Position numbers and translations under genes: made by a program. From contig DAHVAR010000257.1 in NCBI GenBank assembly GCA_027314515.1, positions 1-43,391 on the forward strand: DNA of 43,391 nt, given 5' to 3'. The notes below the pieces were generated by a model. The model did no database searches, was not told the DNA's origin, and saw nothing but the letters and a program-made list of their open reading frames with translations. This DNA comes from Actinomycetota bacterium (GTDB lineage Bacteria > Actinomycetota > Actinomycetes > Streptosporangiales > Streptosporangiaceae). Positions 14,759 to 23,090 of this stretch are shown here, one piece after another (the first letter of the stretch is position 1; each line of letters starts with the position of its first letter).

Positions 14759-16237
14759 CTAAGCCGGCGGCAGCGGGCCAGTCTCGCCGGCGTCTCCTCC
14801 GTCGGCGTCTCCTCCACCGTCCGACGACGGCTCCGGAGCTTCGCCGCCGTCCGCCGGCGGCTCCGCCGCATGGCCGTCGCCCGCCTCTCCGGCCGCATCG
14901 CCGAGGTCAGAAATATCCAGCTCCGGCCTGCCGCGCAGGAAGCCTTCGGGATCGTCGAAGTCGTCGGCGGTCGGCATCAGGTCGGGGTGAGCCCAGACGG
15001 CGTCCCGCCCTGATACGCCGCGCTCGGCCGTCAGGCCTTCCCAGATCGCGGCTGCCTCGCGAAGCCGCCGGGGGCGCAGTTCCAGCCCCACCAGCGTCGC
15101 GAACGTCCTTTCGGCTGGCCCGCCGGTGGCCCTGCGCCGCCTGATTGCCTCGGCCAGTGCCTGCGCCTGCGGTAGCCGGTCGCCTGCTGCCGCCGCGACC
15201 ACGGTGGAGACCCAGCCTTCGACCAGGGCGAGGACAGTCTCGAGCCGGGCGAGAGCTGCCTTCTGCTCCGGGGTGTCCTCTGGCTGGAACAGCGCGGCGC
15301 CAGACAGCACCTCGTTGATGGCCTCCGGATTGCCAGGGTCGATCTGCGGCATGGCGTCGCGCAGTGCCGAGGCGTCGACTTTGATGCCACGGGCGTAGTC
15401 CTCGACTGCGCCGAGTAGCCGCGACCGCAACCACGGCACGTGCCCGAAGAGCCGGTGATGAGCCGCTTCACGCATGGCGAGGAATAGCCGGACCTCGTCC
15501 AGGTCAACCGACAGGCCAGCGCCGAAGGCGGCCACGCCTGCCGGGAGCAGCGCTGCGGTCCCTGGCGGCCCTAGTGGCAAACCAACATCTGTCGAGCTGA
15601 CGACCTCGTCCGCTAGCGCGCCGACGGCCGCACCGGTCTGGCCGCCGACCATCATCCCGCCGATCCGGCGCATCATCCCGCCGAGGCCGCCCAGCCCGCC
15701 GAGGCCGCCCAGCATGGCTCGCATCTCCGGCGGCAGGTCCGCGGCAAGTTCCGCAGGGTCGCTGCTGATCAAGCTGCCCATGGCCTCGACCGCGCGGGCC
15801 GCTATCGGGTCGCAGAGCTTCGACCAGACCGGCAGGGTCGCCTCCACCCACTCCGACTTGCTCCACGCCTGCGACGTCCGGATGCCGCTCGGAAACTCGG
15901 TAACGTCCTCCAGCCACAGGTCGGCCAGTCGAAGTGCCTCGATGACCTTGCTGCGGTCGGTCTCCAGGACGCTAGCGTCGCCTTTTTGCGCGACCGTCTG
16001 ACGGGCGATGTTCTTGGCCAGGTCCCAGTTGACCGGGCCGCCCTGCCAGGACATCAGGTCGGCAAACTGGCGCAGCGCGTCGGCGAACTGCTGGGGGTCG
16101 CCCAGCGGACCGAGCGGGCCAGGGCCGCCGGCGCCAGGGCCGCCGGCACCAGGGCCGCCGGCGCCAGGGCCGCCTGGCCTGTCCGGGTCGTCCCCCGAGC
16201 CAGCGCCGGGGCCGAAGCCGAAGGGAGGTTCAGTCAT
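14759..16237 (-). CDS. DUF2342 / zinc-dependent metalloprotease-like protein (Rv3195-like)
   Basis: The 492-residue protein belongs to the actinobacterial DUF2342 family, often labelled zinc-dependent metalloprotease or F420-associated hydrolase. The N-terminus has a GPGAGGPGAGG repeat (15-base DNA repeats at about 16130-16190). Then come NWDLAKNIARQTV, the helical core DLWLEDVTEFPSG and a Gly/Met-rich LGGLGGLGGMMRRIGGMM segment. The family motif MREAAHHRLFGHVPWLRSRL (about 257-276) supplies the His residues of the putative metal site. The C-terminal 60 residues are an acidic Gly/Asp tail. Catalytic activity is not established for the family. It diverges from the SDR gene across 66 bases. Confidence 0.85.
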   Translation of the reverse strand: MTEPPFGFGPGAGSGDDPDRPGGPGAGGPGAGGPGAGGPGPLGPLGDPQQFADALRQFADLMSWQGGPVNWDLAKNIARQTVAQKGDASVLETDRSKVIEALRLADLWLEDVTEFPSGIRTSQAWSKSEWVEATLPVWSKLCDPIAARAVEAMGSLISSDPAELAADLPPEMRAMLGGLGGLGGLGGMMRRIGGMMVGGQTGAAVGALADEVVSSTDVGLPLGPPGTAALLPAGVAAFGAGLSVDLDEVRLFLAMREAAHHRLFGHVPWLRSRLLGAVEDYARGIKVDASALRDAMPQIDPGNPEAINEVLSGAALFQPEDTPEQKAALARLETVLALVEGWVSTVVAAAAGDRLPQAQALAEAIRRRRATGGPAERTFATLVGLELRPRRLREAAAIWEGLTAERGVSGRDAVWAHPDLMPTADDFDDPEGFLRGRPELDISDLGDAAGEAGDGHAAEPPADGGEAPEPSSDGGGDADGGDAGETGPLPPA

Positions 16238-16303
16238 CTGCCCGGCCTCTCAGGCAGGATGGAAGGGTCCACACTCGCCAAGCTATCCCAGGAGCGATCC
16301 GCA

Positions 16304-17410
16304 GTGAGCAACGGAGTAGCCCGGGTTCGCCATGAGCGCAGCCACGGCGCGCCTTCGGGAGCTCCGGTCGTCGCGGTCACCGGAGCGGCTCGCGGCCTCG
16401 GCCTGGCCATGACCGCCAGGCTAGCGGCGTCCGCGCTGGTCGGGCACGTCGTGGCGATCGACGAGAGCCGGGGCGACGTCGACGGCGTCACCTGGCGGAT
16501 CGTCGACGTCCGCGATCCGGCGCTGGCCGGGCGGCTGGCTGACGTGGATGTCATCGTGCACACCGACGTCGACTTGTCGCCTGACTCCGATGCCAGGGCC
16601 AGGCGGGCATTCAACGTGCGCGGTGCTCAGACCGTCCTCACCGCGGCGGCCGCGGGCGGCGTGAGCCGGGTAGTGCTGGTGACCAGCGCCATGGTCTACG
16701 GTGCCCGCCCGGACAACCCGGTGCCGCTCCCCGAGGACGCGCCGCTCAGCGCGGACGCCGACGACAGCGTGGTGGGTGACCTGCTGGAGATCGAGCACCT
16801 GGCCGAGCGTTCGTCGCGGGCCTACCCAGGCTTGCACGTGAGCGTCGCCCGCCCGGCAGCACTCGTCGGCGTTGGCATCGACACGCTAATCACCAGGCAT
16901 TTCGAGGCGCCGCGGCTGCTCGCGGTCAAAGGCTGCCCCGCCCACTGGCAGTTCTGCCACGTCGACGACCTGGTATCGGCCCTCGAACTGGCTGCTACCG
17001 GGCAGGTCAGCGGCGCGTTCGCGGTCGGCAGTGACGGCTGGCTGGAGCAGGACGAGGTCGAGGAGATCGCCGGCCTGCGCCGGATAGAGCTGCCTGTCGC
17101 GATAACCTTCGCTACCGCGCAGCGGCTGCACCGGGCCGGGATTACTCCGGCGCCGGTGACCGACCTGCGTTACGTCGTCTATCCCTGGGTCGTGGACTGC
17201 GAGGCCCTGCGGGAGGCAGGCTGGCAGCCGGGCCACGACAACGCCGACGTACTCGGGGCGTTGCTGGAGCAGCGCGCCGGCCATCACGCGGTGGTCGGCC
17301 GGAGGCTGGACAAGAAAGACGCGACTATCACTGCCGCTGGCGCGACCGTTGCGGTCATCGGCACCGCGGCCATCGTCCGCCAGGTCCGCCGCCGACGACG
17401 CGGAACCTGA
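16304..17410 (+). CDS. NAD(P)-dependent epimerase/dehydratase (extended SDR family)
   Basis: The frame is open from 15986, but the upstream part overlaps the divergent DUF2342 gene. GTG 16304 with AGGAG at 16290-16294 gives 368 residues starting VSNGVARVRHERSHG. The nucleotide-binding motif VTGAARGLG lies near residue 25. VTSAMVYGARPD carries the Ser/Tyr region, followed by WQFCHVDDLVSALELA, as in extended SDRs such as UDP-sugar epimerases. The usual YxxxK is not obvious (the region reads LLEIEHLAE), so catalysis may be altered. A C-terminal hydrophobic helix (ATVAVIGTAAIV) followed by RRRRRG suggests membrane association. The substrate is unknown. Confidence 0.8.
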   Translation: MSNGVARVRHERSHGAPSGAPVVAVTGAARGLGLAMTARLAASALVGHVVAIDESRGDVDGVTWRIVDVRDPALAGRLADVDVIVHTDVDLSPDSDARARRAFNVRGAQTVLTAAAAGGVSRVVLVTSAMVYGARPDNPVPLPEDAPLSADADDSVVGDLLEIEHLAERSSRAYPGLHVSVARPAALVGVGIDTLITRHFEAPRLLAVKGCPAHWQFCHVDDLVSALELAATGQVSGAFAVGSDGWLEQDEVEEIAGLRRIELPVAITFATAQRLHRAGITPAPVTDLRYVVYPWVVDCEALREAGWQPGHDNADVLGALLEQRAGHHAVVGRRLDKKDATITAAGATVAVIGTAAIVRQVRRRRRGT

Positions 17411-17449
17411 CAGGATGTCCGGTGCCGGCCGCCTTGCCTGTAACTTGGC

Positions 17450-17875
17450 ATGGTGACGGTCGTCAGGATGGCCGACCTGCGTTCCGGGCAGTTGTCGGTC
17501 GAAGAGGTTCAAGCGGCCGCCGCCGATGCAGCGGCGGGCGCTATCGCGCTGTTCATCGGCACGGTGCGAGATCACGATCACGGGCGTGGCGTGACAGCCC
17601 TGGCCTACAGTGCCCATCCGTCGGCTGGCGCCGAACTGGGCCGGGTCGCGGAGAAGATCGCTGCCAGCTACGCCATCCTTTCGCTGGCGGTCACGCACCG
17701 GACCGGTGATCTGACGGTCGGCGACATCGCCGTGGTTGCGGCGGTCGGGGCGCAGCACCGGGACGTCGCCTTCGCCGCCTGCCATGCCCTGATCGACGAT
17801 CTGAAGGCGACGGTGCCGATCTGGAAGCACCAGTTCTTCACCGGCGGCGATAGCGAATGGGTGAATGGTGCGTAG
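17450..17875 (+). CDS. moaE: Molybdopterin synthase catalytic subunit MoaE
   Basis: This 141-residue protein is the large subunit of molybdopterin synthase, which inserts sulfur into cyclic pyranopterin monophosphate. Family motifs are ALFIGTVRDHDHGRGVTALAY (about 33-53), THRTGDLTVGD and the C-terminal VPIWKHQFFTGGDSEWV with the catalytic Lys. A -10-like TAACTT (17441-17446) lies 4 bases before the ATG and no ribosome binding site is visible, so the mRNA may be leaderless. The 3' end overlaps the PDZ-protease gene. The partner MoaD is not in the window. Confidence 0.93.
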   Translation: MVTVVRMADLRSGQLSVEEVQAAAADAAAGAIALFIGTVRDHDHGRGVTALAYSAHPSAGAELGRVAEKIAASYAILSLAVTHRTGDLTVGDIAVVAAVGAQHRDVAFAACHALIDDLKATVPIWKHQFFTGGDSEWVNGA

Positions 17876-18941
17876 GGCACCGGCCGTACCAGGCCGCCCC
17901 TCTGACGACCGGCGCCGGCTGCTCACCCTGCTGATAGCAGGGATCTGCGTGCTGGCCGCGCTGGTGGTGGCCGCCGTCGCGCCGGTCCCGTATGTGGCGC
18001 TAACTCCCGGCCCGACGCTGAACACCCTCGGCAGGCCGTCAGGCGTGGAACTGATCCAGATCACCGGCCATCGCACCTACCCAGCGACCGGTCATCTCAA
18101 CCTGGTAACGATCTCCTACACCGGGGGGCCGGGCAGCGGCTTCAACATCTTCAGCGCGCTGCGCGCCTGGCTGACACCGCACGACGCGGTGGTGCCGCAG
18201 AGCGAGATCTTCACTTCCGGGCAGACCCAGCAGCAGGTCGTGCAGCAGGACACCCAGCAAATGCTGGGCTCGCAGCAGGACGCGACGGCGGCGGCCCTGT
18301 GCTACCTGCACATCAAATTCGCGACCGCGGATCCGGTGGCCGTCACTCGCAAGGGCTTTCCTGCCTATGGCGTGCTGCACACCGGCGACGAGATCACGGC
18401 GGTCGACGGCAGGCCGATCGGCTGTGACAACAGCGTTATCGCCATGGTCAGGGACCGCAAGCCGGGAGCCGATGTCACGCTCACGATCATGCGCAACGGC
18501 CACACCAAGCTCGTGACCCTCGCGACCAAGGACTATCAGGGCGAGCCCGCCGTGGGCGTGATCCTGGGCTCGCCGACCTACAAGTTCCCGTTCACCGTCA
18601 AGATCAATCTGCCCGGCATCGGCGGCCCGAGTGCCGGGTTGATGTTCGCACTCGGGATCATCGACAAACTGACGCCGGACAACCTGACCGGCGGCAAGTT
18701 CATTGCGGGAACGGGGGAAATCCAGCCAAGCGGTGCAGTCGAGCCGATCGGTGGCATCCAGCAGAAGATGGCGGGAGCGCGGGCGGCCGGCGCGACGATT
18801 TTCCTGACGCCGGCGGCTAACTGCCCGAATACCGTCGGCGCCGTGCCGCCGGGGCTCCGGCTGGTCAAGGTCACCTCGCTCAGCGGCGCTATCAGTGACC
18901 TCGCCGCGATCCGGGCCGGCCGGCCGGTACCGTCCTGCTGA
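17865..18941 (+). CDS. Membrane-anchored PDZ-Lon (S16) protease, YlbL/Rv3194c-like
   Basis: The 358-residue protein has one N-terminal membrane helix (about 18-42), an extracytoplasmic PDZ domain (about 155-230, with YGVLHTGDEITAVDG) and a Lon-type proteolytic domain. The Ser-Lys dyad is visible: S256 in GGPSAGLM and K301 in IQQKM, spaced 45 residues as in Lon. There is no AAA domain. Homologues are conserved in actinobacteria near this locus. The ATG at 17865 (or GTG 17868) overlaps moaE by 11 bases. Confidence 0.93.
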   Translation: MVRRAPAVPGRPSDDRRRLLTLLIAGICVLAALVVAAVAPVPYVALTPGPTLNTLGRPSGVELIQITGHRTYPATGHLNLVTISYTGGPGSGFNIFSALRAWLTPHDAVVPQSEIFTSGQTQQQVVQQDTQQMLGSQQDATAAALCYLHIKFATADPVAVTRKGFPAYGVLHTGDEITAVDGRPIGCDNSVIAMVRDRKPGADVTLTIMRNGHTKLVTLATKDYQGEPAVGVILGSPTYKFPFTVKINLPGIGGPSAGLMFALGIIDKLTPDNLTGGKFIAGTGEIQPSGAVEPIGGIQQKMAGARAAGATIFLTPAANCPNTVGAVPPGLRLVKVTSLSGAISDLAAIRAGRPVPSC

Positions 18942-19030
18942 CCGCGCGGACAGTGCGCGAAATCGCGCCGGCATTGGCGCGCCTGCCCCGGCGGGCGGCG
19001 GCCGGTGGCTAGCCTAAGCACCGGGCCAAG

Positions 19031-19078
19031 TCAGCCCGGCCCGCGTGCCGGGCCGAACGTCCGGCGGGCCCGGGCTGA
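19031..19078 (+). terminator. Hairpin after the PDZ-Lon gene; rest of the 427-base gap
   Basis: TCAGCCCGGCCCGC (19031-19044) pairs with 19064-19078 over 14 bases with one bulged C, and an inner CGGCCCG/CGGGCCG hairpin is an alternative. No T-run follows. The remainder of the gap 18942-19368 has no convincing gene; a TTGACT at 19323-19328 close to the glycosyltransferase start may be a -35 element. Confidence 0.4.
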
Positions 19079-19368
19079 ACGCCTGGCTCATCTCGGCTGA
19101 ACTCGCGCTCGCCGGGACCAGGCCCGCGGCCGCTGCGGCGCGCTGCCGCCGCTGAGGGCGTACGCTCGGACCAGAGGGACATCCAGGACGGGTTTTCGCT
19201 TGGCTGCGCGTCGGCATCGCCGGGGCCGGCACTGACGCGCTGGGCCGGATTGCCCCAGTTCGATCGAGAGACAAAACTAAACCGGCCCGCGCCGCCGGGA
19301 TGAACCGGAGCGCAGAACCGGGTTGACTATGTGAGCAAAGGAACCTGAGGGAAGGAGCGGGACTGGTC

Positions 19369-20505
19369 GTGGCGCCTCGTGTGCTGGTTGATGCGACCGC
19401 GGTGCCTGCCGACCGCGGTGCGCTTGGCCGATACGTAGACGGCCTGGTCAGCGCGCTTGACGTGGCTGGGGCCGATCTCGCTGTGGCCTGCCAGCGGGCA
19501 GACGAGGAGCGATACTGCCACCTGGTGCCGAACGCCAGGGTGGTGGCCGGACCGCCGGCCATCGCCCACCGGCCGGCCAGGCTGGCCTGGGAGCAGAGCG
19601 GGCTGCCGCTGGTCGCGCAGCAGGTCGAGGCGGGCGTCATCCATTCGCCTCACTACTCGATGCCGCTGCGGCCGAGCACCCCGGTTGTCGTCACGATCCA
19701 CGACCTGACGTTCTTCACCGAACCCGACGCGCACAGCCCCGTGATCGCGACCTTCTACAAGGCGGCGATCCGCACCTCGGCCAGGCGGGCAACGCGGCTG
19801 ATCGTCCCGTCGAAGGCCACCAGGGATGAGCTTGTCCGGGTGCTGGCGGCTGACCCGACCAGGATCGACGTGGCCTATCACGGTGTCGATCACAGCCTGT
19901 TCCACCGGCCGGACGAGGGGCAACTGCGCTATGTTTCGGACCGCCTCGGCCTGCACGGCAAGGGCTACGTCGCGTATCTGGGCACGCTGGAGCCGCGCAA
20001 GAACGTGCCGGCCCTGATCGCCGGCTGGGCCGAGGCAGTGGCCGACCTGCCAGAGCCGCCCGCGCTGGTTCTCGCCGGAGCCAGCGGCTGGAGTGAGGAA
20101 GTTGACGAGGCGGTCGCCAGGGTGCCCGCTCATCTGCACCTGGTCCGGCCGGGTTACCTGCACTTCAACGACCTGCCCGGGTTCTTCGGCGGCGCGCTGG
20201 TCGTGGCGTTCCCGAGCACGGGTGAGGGCTTCGGGCTGCCTGCCCTGGAGGCCATGGCCTGTGGCGCGCCGGTGCTGACCACGCATCGCACCGCGCTGCC
20301 TGAGGTCGGCGGGGACGCGGTGGCCTACACCGAGCCGGACGCCGAGAGCATCCGCACAGCGCTGCGGGCACTGCTTGACGATCCGGCTCGCCGCACCGCG
20401 CTCGGCGATTCGGGGTACTCCAGGGCGACCGAGTTCAGCTGGGCGGCATCAGCGGAGGCGCACATGATCAGCTACGAGCGGGCCGCAGCGCAGGGCTCCG
20501 AATAG
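19369..20505 (+). CDS. Glycosyltransferase family 4 (GT-B fold)
   Basis: The 378-residue protein is a GT-B retaining glycosyltransferase. The N-terminal domain has VLVDATAVPADRGALGRYV and IHSPHYSMPL. The C-terminal domain has YVAYLGTLEPRKNVPALI, the ESGN-like LVLAGASGW, and the EX7E motif in FPSTGEGFGLPALEAMACG. The ladder IHDLTFF and VIVPSKATRDEL is typical of mannosyl- and related transferases. The GTG start follows a GGAAGGAGCGGG site. It faces mannose-1-phosphate guanylyltransferase, which would supply GDP-mannose, so a mannosyltransferase role is a reasonable inference. The acceptor is unknown. Confidence 0.9.
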   Translation: MAPRVLVDATAVPADRGALGRYVDGLVSALDVAGADLAVACQRADEERYCHLVPNARVVAGPPAIAHRPARLAWEQSGLPLVAQQVEAGVIHSPHYSMPLRPSTPVVVTIHDLTFFTEPDAHSPVIATFYKAAIRTSARRATRLIVPSKATRDELVRVLAADPTRIDVAYHGVDHSLFHRPDEGQLRYVSDRLGLHGKGYVAYLGTLEPRKNVPALIAGWAEAVADLPEPPALVLAGASGWSEEVDEAVARVPAHLHLVRPGYLHFNDLPGFFGGALVVAFPSTGEGFGLPALEAMACGAPVLTTHRTALPEVGGDAVAYTEPDAESIRTALRALLDDPARRTALGDSGYSRATEFSWAASAEAHMISYERAAAQGSE

Positions 20506-20581
20506 CCTCGCCGAGTCCCCAGCGCCTCGAGGAGCCAGGTTGCCCCGCGAAGCCCTGCTCCGTGGCTGCGGCGGTCATCGG

Positions 20582-20716
20582 ACCTATTTGAGCCTATTGA
20601 CCGCTTTGCGCTGGCGTTCGCCTCAGGTGAATGTGAACCTATTGTTGCCCTGGCGGCAGTAGATTCACATTCACCTGAAGCGAACAGCGGAACAAATAGA
20701 TCTAATCAACGCAAAC
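20582..20716. repeat. Long imperfect palindrome between converging genes
   Basis: Arms 20616-20637 and 20664-20685 are complementary over 22 bases with one mismatch; the core TCAGGTGAATGTGAA is perfect. The centre (20638-20663) can fold again through TGCC/GGCA. Outside the arms, CTATTTG at 20584 has a counterpart CAAATAG at 20693, and CCTATT recurs at 20583, 20593 and 20638. It is less GC-rich than its surroundings. It could be a bidirectional terminator or a decayed palindromic element. Confidence 0.75.
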
Positions 20717-20768
20717 GGCTCGCATCTTTTCCGGGCCGACGATAACAGCAGCGTTGTGCCCGGCCGGA

Positions 20769-21851
20769 TCAGAGCCGGTCGTCGTGGCCGCGCATCCGCA
20801 GTTCCTCGACCAGCAGCTTGACCTCCTGGGCGCGTGACCGGGCGCATACCAGCATGGCGTCCGGAGTGTCGACGATCACCACGTCGTCGAGCCCGACCAC
20901 GGCGATGACCCGGTCGGTCGTCGACACGACCACGGCGTCCTTCACGTCGCGGGCGAGAACCTCCGCGTTGGGGGCAATCAGCAAGTTTCCCGACTCGTCG
21001 GTCGGGAGCGACTCGCCGAGCGAGTCGAAGTCGCCGACGTCGGTCCACGGGATGTCGGCAGGCACGGTGGCCACCTTCCCGGCGGCCGCGGCGCCCTCCA
21101 GGACGCCGTAGTCGACGGAGATCTTCTCCAGCCCTGGCCAGACCTCGGCGAGCACGCGGCCTGCGTCCGGGCTGTCCCAGGCAGCCGCGATCTGCTGGAT
21201 GCCTGCATGCAGCGCGGGCCGCTGCCGGGCAAGCTCGGCCAGGAAGGTCCGGACAGCGAACACGAAGATTCCGGCGTTCCACAGGTACTGGCCGGATTCC
21301 AGGTAGCCGGCTGCCACCGCGTGCGAGGGCTTCTCCTTGAACTCGGCCACTTTCCTGGCCTCGCCGCGCAGCGGTTCGCCGAGCTTCAGGTAGCCGAACC
21401 TGACCTCGGCGTGCGCTGGCCTGATGCCGACTGTGGTCAGGTACCCGTCCTGCGCGGCGGCAGCTGCCTGCTCGATGACCTCGACGAACCGGTCCTGGTC
21501 GCCGATCAGGTGATCGGCGGAGAACGCCGCCATGACCGCGTCAGGGTCCCGGCTGGCGAGGACAGCACAGGCGAGGCTGACGGCCGCGCACGAGTCTTTG
21601 GGAGAGGGCTCGGCGAGAATGTTGGCCGCCGGAACTTCCGGCAGCTGGGCGGAGATCGCCGCGGCGTGCGCCATACCGGTGACCACGTAGACATTGGCAG
21701 CGGGAGACAGCCGGCCGACCCGGTCGACGGTTGCCTGCAGCAGGGAACGGTCTGTGCCGGTCAGCGGGTGCAGGAACTTCGGCGCGCGGGCGCGCGACAG
21801 CGGCCACAGCCGGGTGCCGCTACCGCCTGCCAGAATCGTGGAGTAAAGCAT
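20769..21851 (-). CDS. manC: Mannose-1-phosphate guanylyltransferase
   Basis: The 360-residue protein makes GDP-mannose from GTP and mannose 1-phosphate. The nucleotidyltransferase signature LAGGSGTRLWPLSR (residues 7-20) is followed by PKFLHPL, FSADHLIGD, VAEFKEKPS, YLWNAGIFVF and PWTDVGDFDSL, all in the usual order. It lacks the C-terminal isomerase domain of bifunctional ManC/AlgA enzymes. It converges on the GT4 gene and lies 9 bases from the nearest frame of the divergent glycosylase. Confidence 0.94.
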   Translation of the reverse strand: MLYSTILAGGSGTRLWPLSRARAPKFLHPLTGTDRSLLQATVDRVGRLSPAANVYVVTGMAHAAAISAQLPEVPAANILAEPSPKDSCAAVSLACAVLASRDPDAVMAAFSADHLIGDQDRFVEVIEQAAAAAQDGYLTTVGIRPAHAEVRFGYLKLGEPLRGEARKVAEFKEKPSHAVAAGYLESGQYLWNAGIFVFAVRTFLAELARQRPALHAGIQQIAAAWDSPDAGRVLAEVWPGLEKISVDYGVLEGAAAAGKVATVPADIPWTDVGDFDSLGESLPTDESGNLLIAPNAEVLARDVKDAVVVSTTDRVIAVVGLDDVVIVDTPDAMLVCARSRAQEVKLLVEELRMRGHDDRL

Positions 21852-21860
21852 CTAGCAACT

Positions 21861-22991
21861 ATGCCCGATCGCCGGACCGCTTTGCGCGGCGGTCGGGTCG
21901 GCAGCGCGAAGGGTACGACGACGGACCTAACAGCCAGCCCATCAGACCTGGCGGCTAGCGCAGCGGTGCCGGATCGGGACGGTGCCGGTGCTATCCGGCA
22001 GCTAGGCGACGGCGGCCTGCAGCGTGACTGGCTCGCCCCGTTCAGCGTTGACGTGCTGCTCACCATGGCCGTGCACCGGCGCGGTCGCGATGACCCGGCC
22101 TGCCGGGTCGATCCGGCCGGAATCATCTGGCGGACTTCGCTGACTCCAGACGGCCCGGCTACGCTCCGGCTGGTCCCGCTCCAGGCAGGCACGGTCGGGG
22201 CAGGCACGGTCGGGGCAGGCACGGTCCCGGCGGGCAGCGGCCGGAGCGGGCAGCCGGGTCCCTGCGTTCGGGCCACGGCATGGGGGCCGGGCGGACCCTG
22301 GCTGCTGGCCAGCGTGCCGGAGCTGCTCGGCGCCAGCGACGAGCCGGCCGCATTCCGGCCGCTGCACCCGGCGCTGGCCAGCCTGGCGCGGCGGTTCAAC
22401 GGCTTGCGGATCAGCCGGACGGGCCGGGTAATGGAGGCCCTCGTCCCGGCCGTGCTCGAGCAGAAGGTGGTAAGCATCGAGGCGCACCGCGCCTGGCGAC
22501 TGCTGCTGGCCTGGCACGGCCTGCCAGCGCCTGGCCCGGCTCCCGCCGGAATGCGGGTCTTCCCGCCGCCCGCGGTCTGGCGGTCGATTCCGTCCGCCGA
22601 CTGGCACCGGGCCGGCGTGGAAGCGATCCGCGGCCGGACCATTGCGGGCGCTGCTGTGGTGGCAGGCAGGCTCGAAGCGGCGGGCACTCGGCCCGCAGTC
22701 GAGGCGGACCGCATGCTGCAATCGCTGCCCGGCATCGGCCCGTGGACGTCGGCCGAGATCCGCCAGCGAGCGGCGGGAGATCCCGACGCGGTGAGCGTCG
22801 GCGACTACCACATTCCGGCCCTGGTCGGCTGGACGCTAGCAGGCGCGGTGACCGACGACGCCGGCATGCTGGAACTGCTCGCGTCCTACCGCGGCCAGCG
22901 GTACCGCGTCACCCGGCTGATTGAGCTAGGCGGCGCCAGGCCGCCGCGCCGCGGTCCCCGGATGAGCGTGCGCGACTACCGCGGACTGTGA
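21861..22991 (+). CDS. DNA-3-methyladenine glycosylase, AlkA/HhH-GPD superfamily
   Basis: The C-terminal half is an HhH-GPD DNA glycosylase domain. A helix-hairpin-helix LPGIGPWTSAEI lies at about 289-300, followed by the catalytic Asp in VSVGDYHIP (D315 from this start). RVMEALVPAVLEQKVVSIEA matches the conserved helix before it. Such enzymes excise alkylated purines. The N-terminal part is divergent and carries a GTVGA-type 15-base triplicate (22186-22237). The ATG at 21861 is only 9 bases from the divergent manC start, so the real start may be an in-frame GTG further in (about 21965 or 21981). Residues 1-50 should be treated as doubtful. Confidence 0.85.
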   Translation: MPDRRTALRGGRVGSAKGTTTDLTASPSDLAASAAVPDRDGAGAIRQLGDGGLQRDWLAPFSVDVLLTMAVHRRGRDDPACRVDPAGIIWRTSLTPDGPATLRLVPLQAGTVGAGTVGAGTVPAGSGRSGQPGPCVRATAWGPGGPWLLASVPELLGASDEPAAFRPLHPALASLARRFNGLRISRTGRVMEALVPAVLEQKVVSIEAHRAWRLLLAWHGLPAPGPAPAGMRVFPPPAVWRSIPSADWHRAGVEAIRGRTIAGAAVVAGRLEAAGTRPAVEADRMLQSLPGIGPWTSAEIRQRAAGDPDAVSVGDYHIPALVGWTLAGAVTDDAGMLELLASYRGQRYRVTRLIELGGARPPRRGPRMSVRDYRGL

Positions 22992-23090
22992 TCGCGGGAA
23001 GCACAGCGGGCGCGGCCGGGTTATCGCTGCAGCCGGCCTCCCGCTGATCGGGCGTCAGTGTTGCTGCCTAGGGTGAGACAAGGTGCCTGA

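Noticed and set aside
15986-16303. N-terminal extension of the SDR frame
   Set aside because: Antisense to the DUF2342 N-terminus; GTG 16304 has a good ribosome binding site.
21207-21860. N-terminal extension of the AlkA-type frame
   Set aside because: It lies antisense within manC and has the composition of a shadow frame.
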